Assembly: GCF_020687685.1 (NCBI RefSeq)
Contig: NZ_JAJEWM010000001.1
Coordinates: forward strand, 1,798,001-1,862,000
Direction of reading: 5' to 3'
Source: Tessaracoccus sp. OS52
GTDB lineage: Bacteria > Actinomycetota > Actinomycetes > Propionibacteriales > Propionibacteriaceae
Length of the DNA: 64,000 nucleotides
Shown here: positions 25,254 through 33,683 of the stretch, one piece after another
Position numbering within the stretch: the first letter of the stretch is position 1
Layout: each line of letters begins with the position of its first letter
Position numbers and translations under genes: made by a program
The notes under the pieces: model-generated
What the model was told of the DNA's origin: nothing
The model's database searches: none
What the model saw: only the letters and a program-made list of their open reading frames with translations

Positions 25254-26621
25254 TCAGATCTTGATGCCCTCGAACTCAGGCACGGCGTTGTAGGTGTCCT
25301 CGTCGAGGATTCCCTCCCGCTTGGCCACGATGGTCGGCACGAGCGCCTGACCGGTGACGTTGAGGGCGGTGCGTCCCATGTCGACGATGGAATCGACGGC
25401 GATCAGCAGGCCGACTCCTTCGAGCGGCAGGCCGAGGGTCGACAGGGTCAGGGTCAGCATCACCGTCGCGCCGGTGGTGCCGGCCGTTGCGGCGGACCCC
25501 AGGACGGACACGAAAGCGATCAGCAGGTAGTGCGTGATCTGCAGGTCGACGCCGTAGAACTGGGCAACGAAGATGGCGGCGAGCGCCGGGTAGACCGCGG
25601 CGCAGCCGTCCATCTTGGTGGTGGAGCCGAGCGGCACGGCGAAGCTGGCATAGGAGCGTGGCACGCCCATGTTGCGCTCGGTCACCTGCTCGGTGACGGG
25701 AAGCACGCCCATGGATGAGCGCGTGACGAATCCCAGCGTGGTGACTGGCCAGACGTTCCGGTAGAACTGGAGCACCGACAGTCCGTGGAGGCGCAGGATC
25801 ACCGGGTAGACGACCACCCACACGAGCAGCAGACCGACGTAGAGCGCGATCGCGAACGCTCCCAGCGAGGCCAGGGAGTCCCAGCCATAGGTGACGATCG
25901 CCCGGCCGATGAGCGCTGCAGTGCCGATCGGCGCCAGGCGGATGACCCACCACAGCACCTTCTGGACCACGGCGAGCGCGGACTCGGTGAAGGCGATGAA
26001 GCCGGCGGCCTTCTCCCCCACCTTCAGGGCCGCGACACCGAAGGCGATGGACAACACGATGATCTGCAGGACGTTGAAGCCGACACTCCCGGTGAATCCG
26101 GTCTCCGCAGTGCCCCGGACACCCACCTCCAGGCCGAGGAAGTTGGTGGGGACCAGACCTGTGAGGAAGGCGGTCCACGAACCGACCCGGCTGGGCTCGG
26201 CCGCGGCGTCACCGGAGACCCCGGCGGTCAGCCATGGGCTCGAGACGACGCCGACGAGGATGCCGATGATCACCGACGCCAAGGCGGTGATGCCGAACCA
26301 GATCAGGGTCTGGACGGCAAGGCGGGCGGCGTTGGCCACCTCCCGCAGGCGTGCGATGGAACTGATCACCGCAGTGAAGACCAAGGGGACGACGAGCAGC
26401 TTCAGGAGGCTGACGTAGGCGCCGCCGACCTCGGAGAGGGTGGCGGTGAGCCAGTTGGGTTCGCCCTCGCCCGAAGGGCCGAGGACGACGGCGAGCGCGC
26501 CCAGCACGACGCCTGCGACGAGGCCCAGCACGACCTGGACGCTGAACTTGGAAAGCGGGTTCTTGGAGGGACTGGTTTTCTGGCCCGCCTCTTCGGCGGA
26601 GACCTCACGGGTTGCGGACAT
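25254..26621 (-). CDS. Dicarboxylate/amino acid:cation symporter (DAACS family)
   Basis: 455 aa with eight or so hydrophobic helices, two re-entrant regions (FAVPLGSTTKMDGCAAVYPA; GSAATAGTTGATVMLTLTL, shown in part) and the family motif VDSIVDMGRTALNVTGQA. The family imports glutamate, C4-dicarboxylates, serine or cystine with Na+ or H+. The substrate cannot be read from sequence with certainty. The upstream leader peptide ending in Cys, a type linked to sulfur and cysteine genes, points to cystine uptake (TcyP-like). AAGAAGGA precedes the ATG. Confidence 0.88.
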   Translation of the reverse strand: MSATREVSAEEAGQKTSPSKNPLSKFSVQVVLGLVAGVVLGALAVVLGPSGEGEPNWLTATLSEVGGAYVSLLKLLVVPLVFTAVISSIARLREVANAARLAVQTLIWFGITALASVIIGILVGVVSSPWLTAGVSGDAAAEPSRVGSWTAFLTGLVPTNFLGLEVGVRGTAETGFTGSVGFNVLQIIVLSIAFGVAALKVGEKAAGFIAFTESALAVVQKVLWWVIRLAPIGTAALIGRAIVTYGWDSLASLGAFAIALYVGLLLVWVVVYPVILRLHGLSVLQFYRNVWPVTTLGFVTRSSMGVLPVTEQVTERNMGVPRSYASFAVPLGSTTKMDGCAAVYPALAAIFVAQFYGVDLQITHYLLIAFVSVLGSAATAGTTGATVMLTLTLSTLGLPLEGVGLLIAVDSIVDMGRTALNVTGQALVPTIVAKREGILDEDTYNAVPEFEGIKI

Positions 26622-26721
26622 GATCCTTCTTCACGGGTGGGTGGAGCGCGCGTCGGACTGCGACGGCAGGCTGATGGTGCCCTGCGGGACGGCGGGCGGG
26701 TGGTGCGTCCTGGAGCTCAAC

Positions 26722-26787
26722 TCAACAGGCGGCGGAGGCCTGACGGCGCAGGTCGACCCAGGCGCGGGTCACGAGCATCAGGTCCAT
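26722..26787 (-). CDS. Putative regulatory leader peptide upstream of the symporter
   Basis: 21-residue reading frame beginning MDLMLVTRAW, with VDLRRQASAAC at its C-terminus, Cys being the last residue before the stop. It resembles the short actinobacterial leader peptides of form L(V/L)(T/S)RRxHVDLxRxxSAxC found before sulfate, thiosulfate and cysteine genes, which act as cysteine-sensing attenuators in mycobacteria. The symporter starts 100 bases after its stop, leaving room for an attenuator fold. The resemblance is from memory of the family. Confidence 0.6.
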   Translation of the reverse strand: MDLMLVTRAWVDLRRQASAAC

Positions 26788-26830
26788 GTGCGTATCCCAG
26801 CACTTCCCGATCCCGATGGCAAACCGGCGG

Positions 26831-27832
26831 TCACAAGCTGATCGTCGTCTCGGCGGGCTCGGTGTCGATGATGCCCACGTCGACGAGGAAACGACCCATC
26901 CGCTCGAAGGCGGCCTCGTCGACGGCCACGCTGACCTCACCGTCGCGGAGCCACAGCTTCGTCGTCGCCTCCAGGACCGCCTCCGCGGCGGCCTTCTGGG
27001 CGTCGTCGGCGAGGGTCGGCACGTGCTCCGCCGTGGCCGTGATGGCGAGCTCCGGGTCCTCGATTATCCGCTGCTCGGCGGTCCTCATGGCCTCGGCCAA
27101 GCGGCTCAGGACGTCGTCTGGGAGGTGTCCTTCGCGGGTGATCAGGCCGGGTCCCACGAGGGAGGCCTCCTCCGCCGGCTGCACGGGCAGTTCCACCACG
27201 TCCACCCCGGACATGACGAACTGGACCGTCTCGTTGTTGGTGAAGCCGACGACAGCATCCACCTTCCCCGTCGTCAGCGCGGCAACCTGGGTGTAGCCGA
27301 TGTCGGTGAGTTCGACGTCGTCCTCGGTCAGACCGCCGTTGTGCAGCGCCGCCAGCGCCGCGTAGTAGGTGGATCCGAAATGGCCGGGAATGCCGATGCG
27401 CAGGCCCTTGAGGTCGGCCAGCGACGTGACCCCGGCCTCCGCAGGAACGATGACCACGCCCGGGAACTGCTGGTAGGCGGTGGCGAAGGTGCGCAGTTCG
27501 GGCGCTTGCAGGGAGGACACCACGGCCTCGTCGGAGGAGGCGAACACCACGTCCTCCTCGCCCGAGAGCAGGGCGCCGAAGCCGTCCTCCTGCGCACCGT
27601 GGTGGCGGATGGTGACGTTGAGTCCGGCGGAGTCGAAGATGCCCTCACTGACCCCGACGTAGAACGCCGCGAACTGGACGTTCGGGATGTAGGTGAGACC
27701 GACGGTCAGGTCCTGGACCTCGACCTCCGGCGACGTGCTTGCCGCTGGCGGCTGAACGTCGGGCGAGCAGGCGGCAAGTCCGAGTGGGACCAGCGCGGCT
27801 CCCCAGAGCAGGTTGCGACGGCTGAGGTTCAT
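26831..27832 (-). CDS. ribY: Riboflavin/precursor ABC substrate-binding lipoprotein (RibY-like, NMT1/THI5 fold)
   Basis: 333 aa. A lipoprotein signal peptide ends LAAC (Cys22). The body is an NMT1/THI5-like periplasmic-binding fold: LTVGLTYIPNVQFAAFYVG, then SSDEAVVSSLQAPELRTFAT, LKGLRIGIPGHFGSTYY and KVDAVVGFTNNE. Relatives bind thiamine precursors (ThiY) or riboflavin (RibY). The FMN riboswitch upstream of the coupled permease argues for riboflavin rather than thiamine. Its ATG overlaps the permease stop. Confidence 0.75.
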   Translation of the reverse strand: MNLSRRNLLWGAALVPLGLAACSPDVQPPAASTSPEVEVQDLTVGLTYIPNVQFAAFYVGVSEGIFDSAGLNVTIRHHGAQEDGFGALLSGEEDVVFASSDEAVVSSLQAPELRTFATAYQQFPGVVIVPAEAGVTSLADLKGLRIGIPGHFGSTYYAALAALHNGGLTEDDVELTDIGYTQVAALTTGKVDAVVGFTNNETVQFVMSGVDVVELPVQPAEEASLVGPGLITREGHLPDDVLSRLAEAMRTAEQRIIEDPELAITATAEHVPTLADDAQKAAAEAVLEATTKLWLRDGEVSVAVDEAAFERMGRFLVDVGIIDTEPAETTISL

Positions 27833-28674
27833 GTTGTTTCTCCTTGCAGACGGCGGACACTGGCGCGTTCCGCGGCGTGGATGATGCCCTGCAGGACCAG
27901 CGCCACGGCGGCGATCCAGATCAGGACGGCGAAGACCCCGACGGTGTCGGTGGCCTCACGCGAGATGGTGAGCAGCGTTCCGAGTCCGGCGCCGCCGATG
28001 ACGAACTCGCCCACGATGGCGCCGGTCATCGAGAGCACGAAACCGGCCCTGATGCCCGCGAGGATGGCGGGCGCGGCGATCGGGAGTTCGATGTGCCACA
28101 GGCGTTCCCCGGCCCCTGCTCCGTCGAGCCACGCGTTCTCCACGATGCGCATGTCGAGGCTCCGGAACCCGACGATGGTGGTGGTGACCATGGGGAAGAA
28201 CGCGACGATGGCACACAGGACGGCGATGGGGACCAGCCCGTAGCCGATCCACAGCGCCAGCAGCGGGGCGATCGCCACCAGGGGGATCGTCTGGGAGAAG
28301 GCGACGAAGGGCTCGATCATGGCCGACAGCAACCGCGAGTGCGCGATCAGGATGCCCAGGACGAGAGCCGTGACCACGGCGAGAACCGATCCGAGGACCG
28401 CGGCCAGGATGGTGGGCCACAGGTAGCGCCAGATGGTGCCGTTGCCGGTCCACACCACGATCCTGTCCCAGACGGCCACCGGGTCCGGCAGGAAGACGGC
28501 GTCGACCACCTCCCCGCGCGTGACCAGCAGCCAGATGCCGAGCAGCAGGGCCGCTGCGACGCTCGCCGGCAACCAGCGTTGCGTGCCGCGCGCCGGCCTC
28601 GTGCGCGCCGGATAGGCGGACCAGACCCCGAGCCGCGCGAAGGCCCGGGCGCGGTTGCGCTCCTGGACGGTCAA
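27829..28674 (-). CDS. ribX: ABC transporter permease (RibX-like), FMN-riboswitch controlled
   Basis: About 281 aa if it starts at TTG 28674. No ATG or GTG is available before the first helix without running into the riboswitch, so the start is uncertain. Six or so hydrophobic helices and the binding-protein-dependent permease motif (ENAWLDGAGAGERLWHIELP) are present. It belongs to the BPD_transp_1 family. With the downstream RibY-like lipoprotein it makes a transporter lacking an ATPase gene in this window. The RibXY systems predicted from FMN riboswitches have the same two components. Confidence 0.78.
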   Translation of the reverse strand: MTVQERNRARAFARLGVWSAYPARTRPARGTQRWLPASVAAALLLGIWLLVTRGEVVDAVFLPDPVAVWDRIVVWTGNGTIWRYLWPTILAAVLGSVLAVVTALVLGILIAHSRLLSAMIEPFVAFSQTIPLVAIAPLLALWIGYGLVPIAVLCAIVAFFPMVTTTIVGFRSLDMRIVENAWLDGAGAGERLWHIELPIAAPAILAGIRAGFVLSMTGAIVGEFVIGGAGLGTLLTISREATDTVGVFAVLIWIAAVALVLQGIIHAAERASVRRLQGETT

Positions 28675-28709
28675 GAAAACCCCGATCCCTTCTGTCAGGT
28701 CCCGGGGTT
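28672..28709 (-). terminator. Intrinsic terminator at the end of the FMN riboswitch
   Basis: On the minus strand AACCCCG and CGGGGTT form a seven-base stem around an 18-base loop, followed by TTCTT. It lies between the aptamer and the permease frame and overlaps the likely TTG start, so it is a natural expression platform: FMN binding would favour termination, start-site masking, or both. Confidence 0.6.
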
Positions 28710-28756
28710 CGCAAAGCAGCGGCCGCCCGAATGCAGGCACGGCCGCAGCCCACGCG

Positions 28757-28882
28757 CTCCTCCCATCCAGACTCTGACTGTCGGCCTCGGAGTTCCACCG
28801 AGTCAACCTCCCGGTGCCTTGCGGCGGTGGGAGGGTCGCGGGCTGTAACCGCCGGTTCGGACTTTCACCGACCCCGGAACAC
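28757..28882 (-). promoter_or_regulatory. FMN riboswitch (RFN element)
   Basis: Read on the minus strand, the conserved FMN-aptamer blocks appear in order: GGTGAAAGTCCGAACCGGCGGT, GCCCGCGA, a variable hairpin, TCGGTGGAACTCCGAGGCCGACAGT (each given in part) and AGTCTGGATGGGAGGAG. FMN aptamers sense flavin mononucleotide and control riboflavin synthesis or uptake. It precedes a permease and NMT1-type binding protein, identifying these as a flavin transporter. It lies in the 5' region divergent from the DsbA-like gene. Confidence 0.93.
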
Positions 28883-28943
28883 GCTTCGTGTGCTAGAAAC
28901 ACTACACCAAGAAGTTAGTTGATTTTGCAACTACACTGGTGGC

Positions 28944-29663
28944 ATGACATTGAACATCGACATCTGGTCCGACATCGCCTGCCCGTGGTGCTTCATCGGA
29001 AAGCGGCGCTTCGAGCGGGCACTCGAGTCCTTCGAGGCCAAGGACCAGGTCTCGGTGACCTGGCACTCCTACCAGCTGGATCCCACGCTCCCCGAACGCT
29101 CCGAGCTCTCCGAGCGCGACTACCTCTCCAAGGTCAAGGGACTGCAGGCCCCGCAGGTGGACTCCATGCTGGGGCAGGTCACGGAGGTGGCGCGCGGCGA
29201 GGGCCTGGAATATGACTTCGACGCGCTCGTGCCGGCCAACTCCCGCAAGGCCCACCAGCTCCTCCACGCGGCCAAACGCGCCGGACTCGACGTCGGCGCC
29301 GTCAAGGAGGCCCTCCTGGCGGCCCACTTCGAGCAGGGCGAGGTCATCACCGACGACTCCCTGCTGGTTCGTATCGGCACCGAGAACGGGCTGACCGAGG
29401 AAGCCGCCCGTTCCGCGCTGACGGATCCGGAGCTCGCCGGCGCCGTGGAGGCCGACATCCAGCAGGCCCGCCAGATCGGTGTGAACGGAGTGCCATTCTT
29501 CGTCTTCCAGGACAAGTACGGCGTGTCGGGCGCCCAGCCCACCGAGGTCTTCTCGAATGCGCTGGAACAGGTCTGGGAGGAGATCCGCCCGAGCCAGCCC
29601 TCGTTCATCACGATCCCGGGAACCCAGAACGCGCCCGCGTGCGGCCCGGAGGGGTGCGCCTGA
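28944..29663 (+). CDS. DsbA/FrnE family oxidoreductase
   Basis: 239 aa without a signal peptide, so cytoplasmic. Thioredoxin fold with CPWC active site (Cys13, Cys16) in SDIACPWCFIGKRRFE, an inserted helical domain, and the cis-Pro loop GVNGVPFFVF. FrnE-type proteins are 2-hydroxychromene-2-carboxylate-isomerase-like thiol oxidoreductases, linked to disulfide and oxidative stress control. Two further Cys residues sit in the tail (PACGPEGC). TACACT lies six bases before the ATG, a leaderless promoter. It is divergent from the riboswitch. Confidence 0.9.
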   Translation: MTLNIDIWSDIACPWCFIGKRRFERALESFEAKDQVSVTWHSYQLDPTLPERSELSERDYLSKVKGLQAPQVDSMLGQVTEVARGEGLEYDFDALVPANSRKAHQLLHAAKRAGLDVGAVKEALLAAHFEQGEVITDDSLLVRIGTENGLTEEAARSALTDPELAGAVEADIQQARQIGVNGVPFFVFQDKYGVSGAQPTEVFSNALEQVWEEIRPSQPSFITIPGTQNAPACGPEGCA

Positions 29664-29670
29664 GGCCGGG

Positions 29671-30336
29671 TCAGTCGTCGGCGTCGTGCACGAGCATCGC
29701 AATCTGGACGCGGTTGTCGAGTGCGAGCTTGGTGAGGATCCGGGAGACGTGCGACTTCACCGTCGGAACCGACAGGTAGAGGTCGCGTCCGATCTCACGG
29801 TTGGACGCGCCGCGCGCGACGGCTCTCGCCACCTCCGCCTCACGCTCGGTCAACAGCCCCAGGCGGGCACGGGCGTGGGCGGCGCGATCGTCCGTCGGGC
29901 CGCTGGTGACCTGCCCCACCAGCAGGGCGAGCACGGCTGGTGACACTGCGTGCTCGCCCGAGGCGACCTCATGGACCGCCGCAACCAGGCGCTCGGGGGC
30001 GGTGTCCTTGAGCACGAATCCGCGGGCGCCGGCGCGCAACGCCTCGATCACGAGCTCATCGGCGTCGAACGTGGTCAGCACCAGCACCCGCAGCCCCGGC
30101 CACCTGCGCAACAGTTCGCGGGTGGCGCTCAACCCGTCGAGCCGGGGCATCCGGATGTCCATCAGGACCACGTCGGGCTCCAGACGGGCAACCAGCTCCA
30201 CAGCCCCATCCCCGTCGTCGGCCTCCCCCACCACTGCAACGCCCTGAGCCCCGCCCAGGATCATCCTCAAGCCGGTGCGCACCAAGGCGTCGTCGTCGAT
30301 CACCACGACCCTGGTGGGCTCTCGCTGCGGACTCAA
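29671..30336 (-). CDS. NarL/LuxR-type response regulator
   Basis: 221 aa from a TTG at 30336 that overlaps the stop of the kinase remnant (TTGA); no ATG or GTG is well placed. The receiver domain has the acidic pair (VVVIDDDALVR), phospho-acceptor Asp in DVVLMDIRMP, Thr in VLTTFD and Lys in GFVLKD. The output domain is a LuxR helix-turn-helix (LTEREAEVARAVARGASNRE, then VPTVKSHVSRIL). All key residues are intact although its kinase is broken, so it is probably orphaned or served by another kinase. Confidence 0.88.
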   Translation of the reverse strand: MSPQREPTRVVVIDDDALVRTGLRMILGGAQGVAVVGEADDGDGAVELVARLEPDVVLMDIRMPRLDGLSATRELLRRWPGLRVLVLTTFDADELVIEALRAGARGFVLKDTAPERLVAAVHEVASGEHAVSPAVLALLVGQVTSGPTDDRAAHARARLGLLTEREAEVARAVARGASNREIGRDLYLSVPTVKSHVSRILTKLALDNRVQIAMLVHDADD

Positions 30337-30540
30337 CTCGCCACCTCCGACTTCCCGGAATTGCGCGGCCACGGCAACCACACGTCGACGACGAAATCTT
30401 CGCCCCGGCGGCCGACGTCCAGCCGCCCGCCCGCCAGTCTGACCCGCTCGGCCATCCCCGTGAGTCCCAGCCGGGAGCCGGGCGCCCCGGAAACGGTCCT
30501 GCCCAGCCGGTTTACCACGAAGACGCTAAGGCCTGTCCCG
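30333..30540 (-). pseudogene. C-terminal stub of a sensor histidine kinase
   Basis: Only about the last 68 residues of an NarX/DesK-type kinase remain: GTGLSVFVVN, then SRLGLTGMAERVRLAGGRLD (the G2 box and following helix) and FVVDVWLPWP before the stop. Sequence upstream of about 30540 no longer reads as kinase; the dimerisation/phosphoacceptor domain and the ATP-binding N box are absent. The stop overlaps the response-regulator start, showing the former operon. It must be non-functional as a kinase. Confidence 0.75.
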
Positions 30541-30593
30541 GGGCGGCTCGGGTCCTGTGTTGGCCGGGGACAGTCGCGCTGGCTCTCACTGCG

Positions 30594-30725
30594 ATGATCT
30601 CGCTGAGCCGGATGGGTGGGTTCGAGGACCTGCCCGACGTCCTGCAGAGCGTGCTGCGGATCACCTGCGGTGGCCTCATCTATTCGGTGCTGCATGCCGT
30701 GGACCCGTTCCGCCCGTCCCGGTGA
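30594..30725 (+). other. Small open frame, possible C-terminal fragment of a membrane protein
   Basis: 43 codons from ATG 30594 to the stop at 30725. The frame is open upstream and reads TVALALTAM just before the ATG, giving a hydrophobic stretch, then LPDVLQSVLRITCGGLIYSV (partly hydrophobic) and a Pro/Arg tail. It lies exactly between the kinase stub and glnE. It may be the end of a second gene brought next to the kinase by a deletion. No ribosome binding site is clear. Confidence 0.3.
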
Positions 30726-30737
30726 GGGCCGGCGTGC

Positions 30738-33668
30738 TCAGGACTCCCAGAAGAGCTTGTCCACCACCTGCGAGGCCCGTCGCATCAGGCGGCGGGTCTC
30801 CTCGAGCAGGTGGGACGTCTGGCCGGAGTGGTCCCCCATCAGGGTGGCGATCGTGGCCAGTTCCCGATAGTCGGCCGGCAGGGAGTCGCTGGCGCGGCCA
30901 CGGGCCAGCATGATCGCGTTGCGAAGGCGGCTGGCGTGCTGCCAGGCCGCGCGCAGGTCGGCTGCCTGCCGCTGTGTCAGCACCTTCTCCGCCTGAAGCC
31001 CGGCCAGCGCCTGCATCGTCGAGGTGGTGCGCAGCGCCTCCAGCTCGTGACCGTGCTGCAACTGCAGCAGCTGGACGGTCCATTCGACGTCGGACAAGCC
31101 CCCCTGACCGAGTTTCAGGTGGCGCTCCCGCGGCACGCCACGGGGGATCCGCTCCGCCTCCATCCGGGACTTCAGCTTCCGGATCTCGAAGAGCTGGGCC
31201 CTGCTGAGTCCGCCCTCGGGGTAGCGCAGGGACTCGATACCGTCCACCACCCGGGCGGCCAGCTCCCGATCTCCCGCACCGGCCCGGGCCCGGACCATGG
31301 CCTGGGCCTCCCAGGTGGCGGACCACTTCTCGTAGTAGCTCAGGTACGACGAAACGGTGCGCACCTGAGGTCCGTCCTTGCCCTCCGGCCGCAGGTCACT
31401 GTCCACCGCGAGCGCGGGATCCGGTCCGGGTCTGCCCAGGATGTCCGACGCCGTCCGCACCACCTGCGTGGCCGCATCGATCGCGTCGGCGTCGCTCCCG
31501 TCATCGACGACGAACATCACGTCGATGTCGGAGGAGTAACTCATCTCCCGACCTCCCCAGCGGCCGAGTGCGATGACTCCGACGGGCGGGGCGTCGGTAT
31601 CCCTCGCTGCGATGGCGAGGGCGGCGTCCATGGACGCGGCTGCGAGGTTGGACAGGCCGAGCCCGACCGTGTCCAGGTCGACGTCGCCGAGGACGTCACT
31701 GAGAGCGATCCGGCACAGCTCGGAGCGGCGCAGGGCACGCACCGACGCAATGGCCCGATCCCTGTCGTCGTGGCGGGCCGCCGCCCGGGTCATGGCGCTG
31801 GACAGTTCCGAGGCGGTCCGGGGCCTGAGCTCCTCGCGGTCCGCCAGCATCTGGACGGTCTCCGGTGCCCGCTTGAGCAGGTCGACGACGTAGCGGCTCG
31901 AGGACGCGATCCGGGCCAGCCGCTGTGCCATCCAGCCCTCGTCACGCAGCGCCCGCAGGTACCAGCTGGTGCTGCCGAGGGCTTCGGACAGCTGCCGGAA
32001 CGCCAGCAGACCGAAGTCCGGGTTCGGGCCCTCGGCGAACCAGTCCAGCATCGCGGGCAGCAACTGGCGCTGGATCTCGACGCTGCGGGAACTCCCGGTG
32101 GTGAGGGCTTTGATGTGACCGAGGGCCGAGCGCGGGTCCAGGAACCCGAGGGCACGCATTCGCGTCTGGGCGGCGTTGTCGGACAGCTTCAGGGTCTCCG
32201 CGGAGATGGAGCTGACGGCGTCCAGCAGCGGCGAGTAGAAGATCCGTTGCTGGAGTCGCTGCACGCTGCGCACGCTTGCCCGCCACGCGCCGGTCAGTTC
32301 CTCAGCGGTGATGCCCAGTCCCCGCGCCAGTTGCTTGAGGGCCGCCTCGTCGTCGGGAACCAGATGGGAGCGGCGAAGCTGCCGCAGCTGTACCCGGTGT
32401 TCCAGGACGCGCTGGAACCGGTAGCTGTCCTCGAGTTCGAGCCCGTCTGCCCTGCCGATGTAGCCGGTTGCGACGAGGGAGCGGAGGGCCTCGTAGGTGC
32501 CGCGCCCCCGGATTCGCTCGTCGGCCCGCCCGTGGACCAGTTGGAGCAACTGGACGGAGAACTCCGTGTCCCTCAGACCGCCTGCACCCAGTTTGATCTC
32601 GCGGTCAGCGTGCTTGGGCGGGATGAGCGAGATCACCCGCTGCCGCATGGCCCGCACCTCCGCGAGGAATCCCTCACGTTCACCCGCCTGCCACACCAGC
32701 GGCGCCACCATGTCGCAGAACCGCTGGCCCAGCTCCTTGTCACCGGCCGCCGGGCGGGCCTTGATCAGGGCCTGGAACTCCCAGTTCTTCGCCCATTTCT
32801 GGTAGTAGATGCGACACGAGTCGAGAGTCCTCACCAGGGGTCCGGCCTTTCCCTCGGGACGCAGCGCCGCGTCGACGGGCCAGATGGTCCCCTCACCGGT
32901 GTGCGCGGAACAGATCCGTGCGACGGCTGCGGCGAGCCTCGCGCCGACGGCCATCGCCTCGTCGGCGCCGACCCCCTCAGCGGGTTCGGCGACATGGATG
33001 ACGTCGACGTCGGAGACGTAGTTGAGCTCCTGTGCGCCGGTCTTTCCCATGGCGAGGATGGCCAGGTGAACCTTCTCCCACCCGGGGACCTCAGCGCGGG
33101 CGTGGGCCAGGGCCACGTCGAGCACCGCGTCCGCCACCGCGCTGAGTTCCCGGGACACCTTGTGCACGACGGCCGCAGGTTCCGGGGCCGAGAGGTCCCG
33201 GGCCGCGATCTCGCACAGGGCCGCGTAGTTGGCGCGACGCAGGGCGTCGGCGTCGCCGGCGGCCACCACGCCGTCGACGTGACACCGGCCCTCGAAGAAC
33301 TCCCGCCATTGTTCCTCGTTGCGATGGCCGCCGGGCACGCGCAGCAACTCCGTCTCAGACGGGTGGCGCACCAGGAAGCGGGCCAGCGCGCTGGAGGCCC
33401 CGAGCACGAGCACGACTCGACGCAGCCAGCCCTCGTCGGCGGCCAACCGTTCCACCGTTTCCGGGGCGCTCTCCCACATCCGCGCGAGGGATTCGAGCGC
33501 CTGGTCCCTGCTGGCGGCCGGTTCCAGCGCGTCGAGGGGAACGGGCGGGGTGGCGCCGTCCAGCGCGTCCAGCCAGCGCTGCCACACCTTGGCGGCAGCG
33601 CTGGCGGACTCGAAGCCCCGTCTGGCGAATTCACCGACGGCGGACTGCACCCTGCTCACGCTTGTCAC
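30738..33668 (-). CDS. glnE: Bifunctional glutamine synthetase adenylyltransferase/deadenylase
   Basis: 976 aa. It adenylylates glutamine synthetase to inactivate it and removes AMP to reactivate it, in answer to nitrogen state. Two nucleotidyltransferase domains are visible. The N-terminal deadenylase has NYVSDVDVIHV near residue 217 and the C-terminal adenylylase has SYSSDIDVMFV near 709. Each is followed by an all-alpha domain (GGLRDTEFSVQLLQLVHG and GGLSDVEWTVQLLQLQHG). Its target Tyr in GlnA is present in this window. It lies between the two glnA-type genes as in M. tuberculosis (Rv2221c). Confidence 0.96.
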   Translation of the reverse strand: MTSVSRVQSAVGEFARRGFESASAAAKVWQRWLDALDGATPPVPLDALEPAASRDQALESLARMWESAPETVERLAADEGWLRRVVLVLGASSALARFLVRHPSETELLRVPGGHRNEEQWREFFEGRCHVDGVVAAGDADALRRANYAALCEIAARDLSAPEPAAVVHKVSRELSAVADAVLDVALAHARAEVPGWEKVHLAILAMGKTGAQELNYVSDVDVIHVAEPAEGVGADEAMAVGARLAAAVARICSAHTGEGTIWPVDAALRPEGKAGPLVRTLDSCRIYYQKWAKNWEFQALIKARPAAGDKELGQRFCDMVAPLVWQAGEREGFLAEVRAMRQRVISLIPPKHADREIKLGAGGLRDTEFSVQLLQLVHGRADERIRGRGTYEALRSLVATGYIGRADGLELEDSYRFQRVLEHRVQLRQLRRSHLVPDDEAALKQLARGLGITAEELTGAWRASVRSVQRLQQRIFYSPLLDAVSSISAETLKLSDNAAQTRMRALGFLDPRSALGHIKALTTGSSRSVEIQRQLLPAMLDWFAEGPNPDFGLLAFRQLSEALGSTSWYLRALRDEGWMAQRLARIASSSRYVVDLLKRAPETVQMLADREELRPRTASELSSAMTRAAARHDDRDRAIASVRALRRSELCRIALSDVLGDVDLDTVGLGLSNLAAASMDAALAIAARDTDAPPVGVIALGRWGGREMSYSSDIDVMFVVDDGSDADAIDAATQVVRTASDILGRPGPDPALAVDSDLRPEGKDGPQVRTVSSYLSYYEKWSATWEAQAMVRARAGAGDRELAARVVDGIESLRYPEGGLSRAQLFEIRKLKSRMEAERIPRGVPRERHLKLGQGGLSDVEWTVQLLQLQHGHELEALRTTSTMQALAGLQAEKVLTQRQAADLRAAWQHASRLRNAIMLARGRASDSLPADYRELATIATLMGDHSGQTSHLLEETRRLMRRASQVVDKLFWES

Positions 33669-33683
33669 ACTACTAGCGCCCCG

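Noticed and set aside
25785-28243. Overlapping + strand frames opposite the symporter, leader and transporter genes
   Set aside because: Antisense shadows rich in Asp, Gly and Arg with no domain; the minus-strand genes have signal peptides, helices and a riboswitch.
28700-28902. N-terminal extension of the permease frame up to 28902
   Set aside because: These codons lie in the FMN aptamer, which is an RNA element; the protein sequence there has no permease character.
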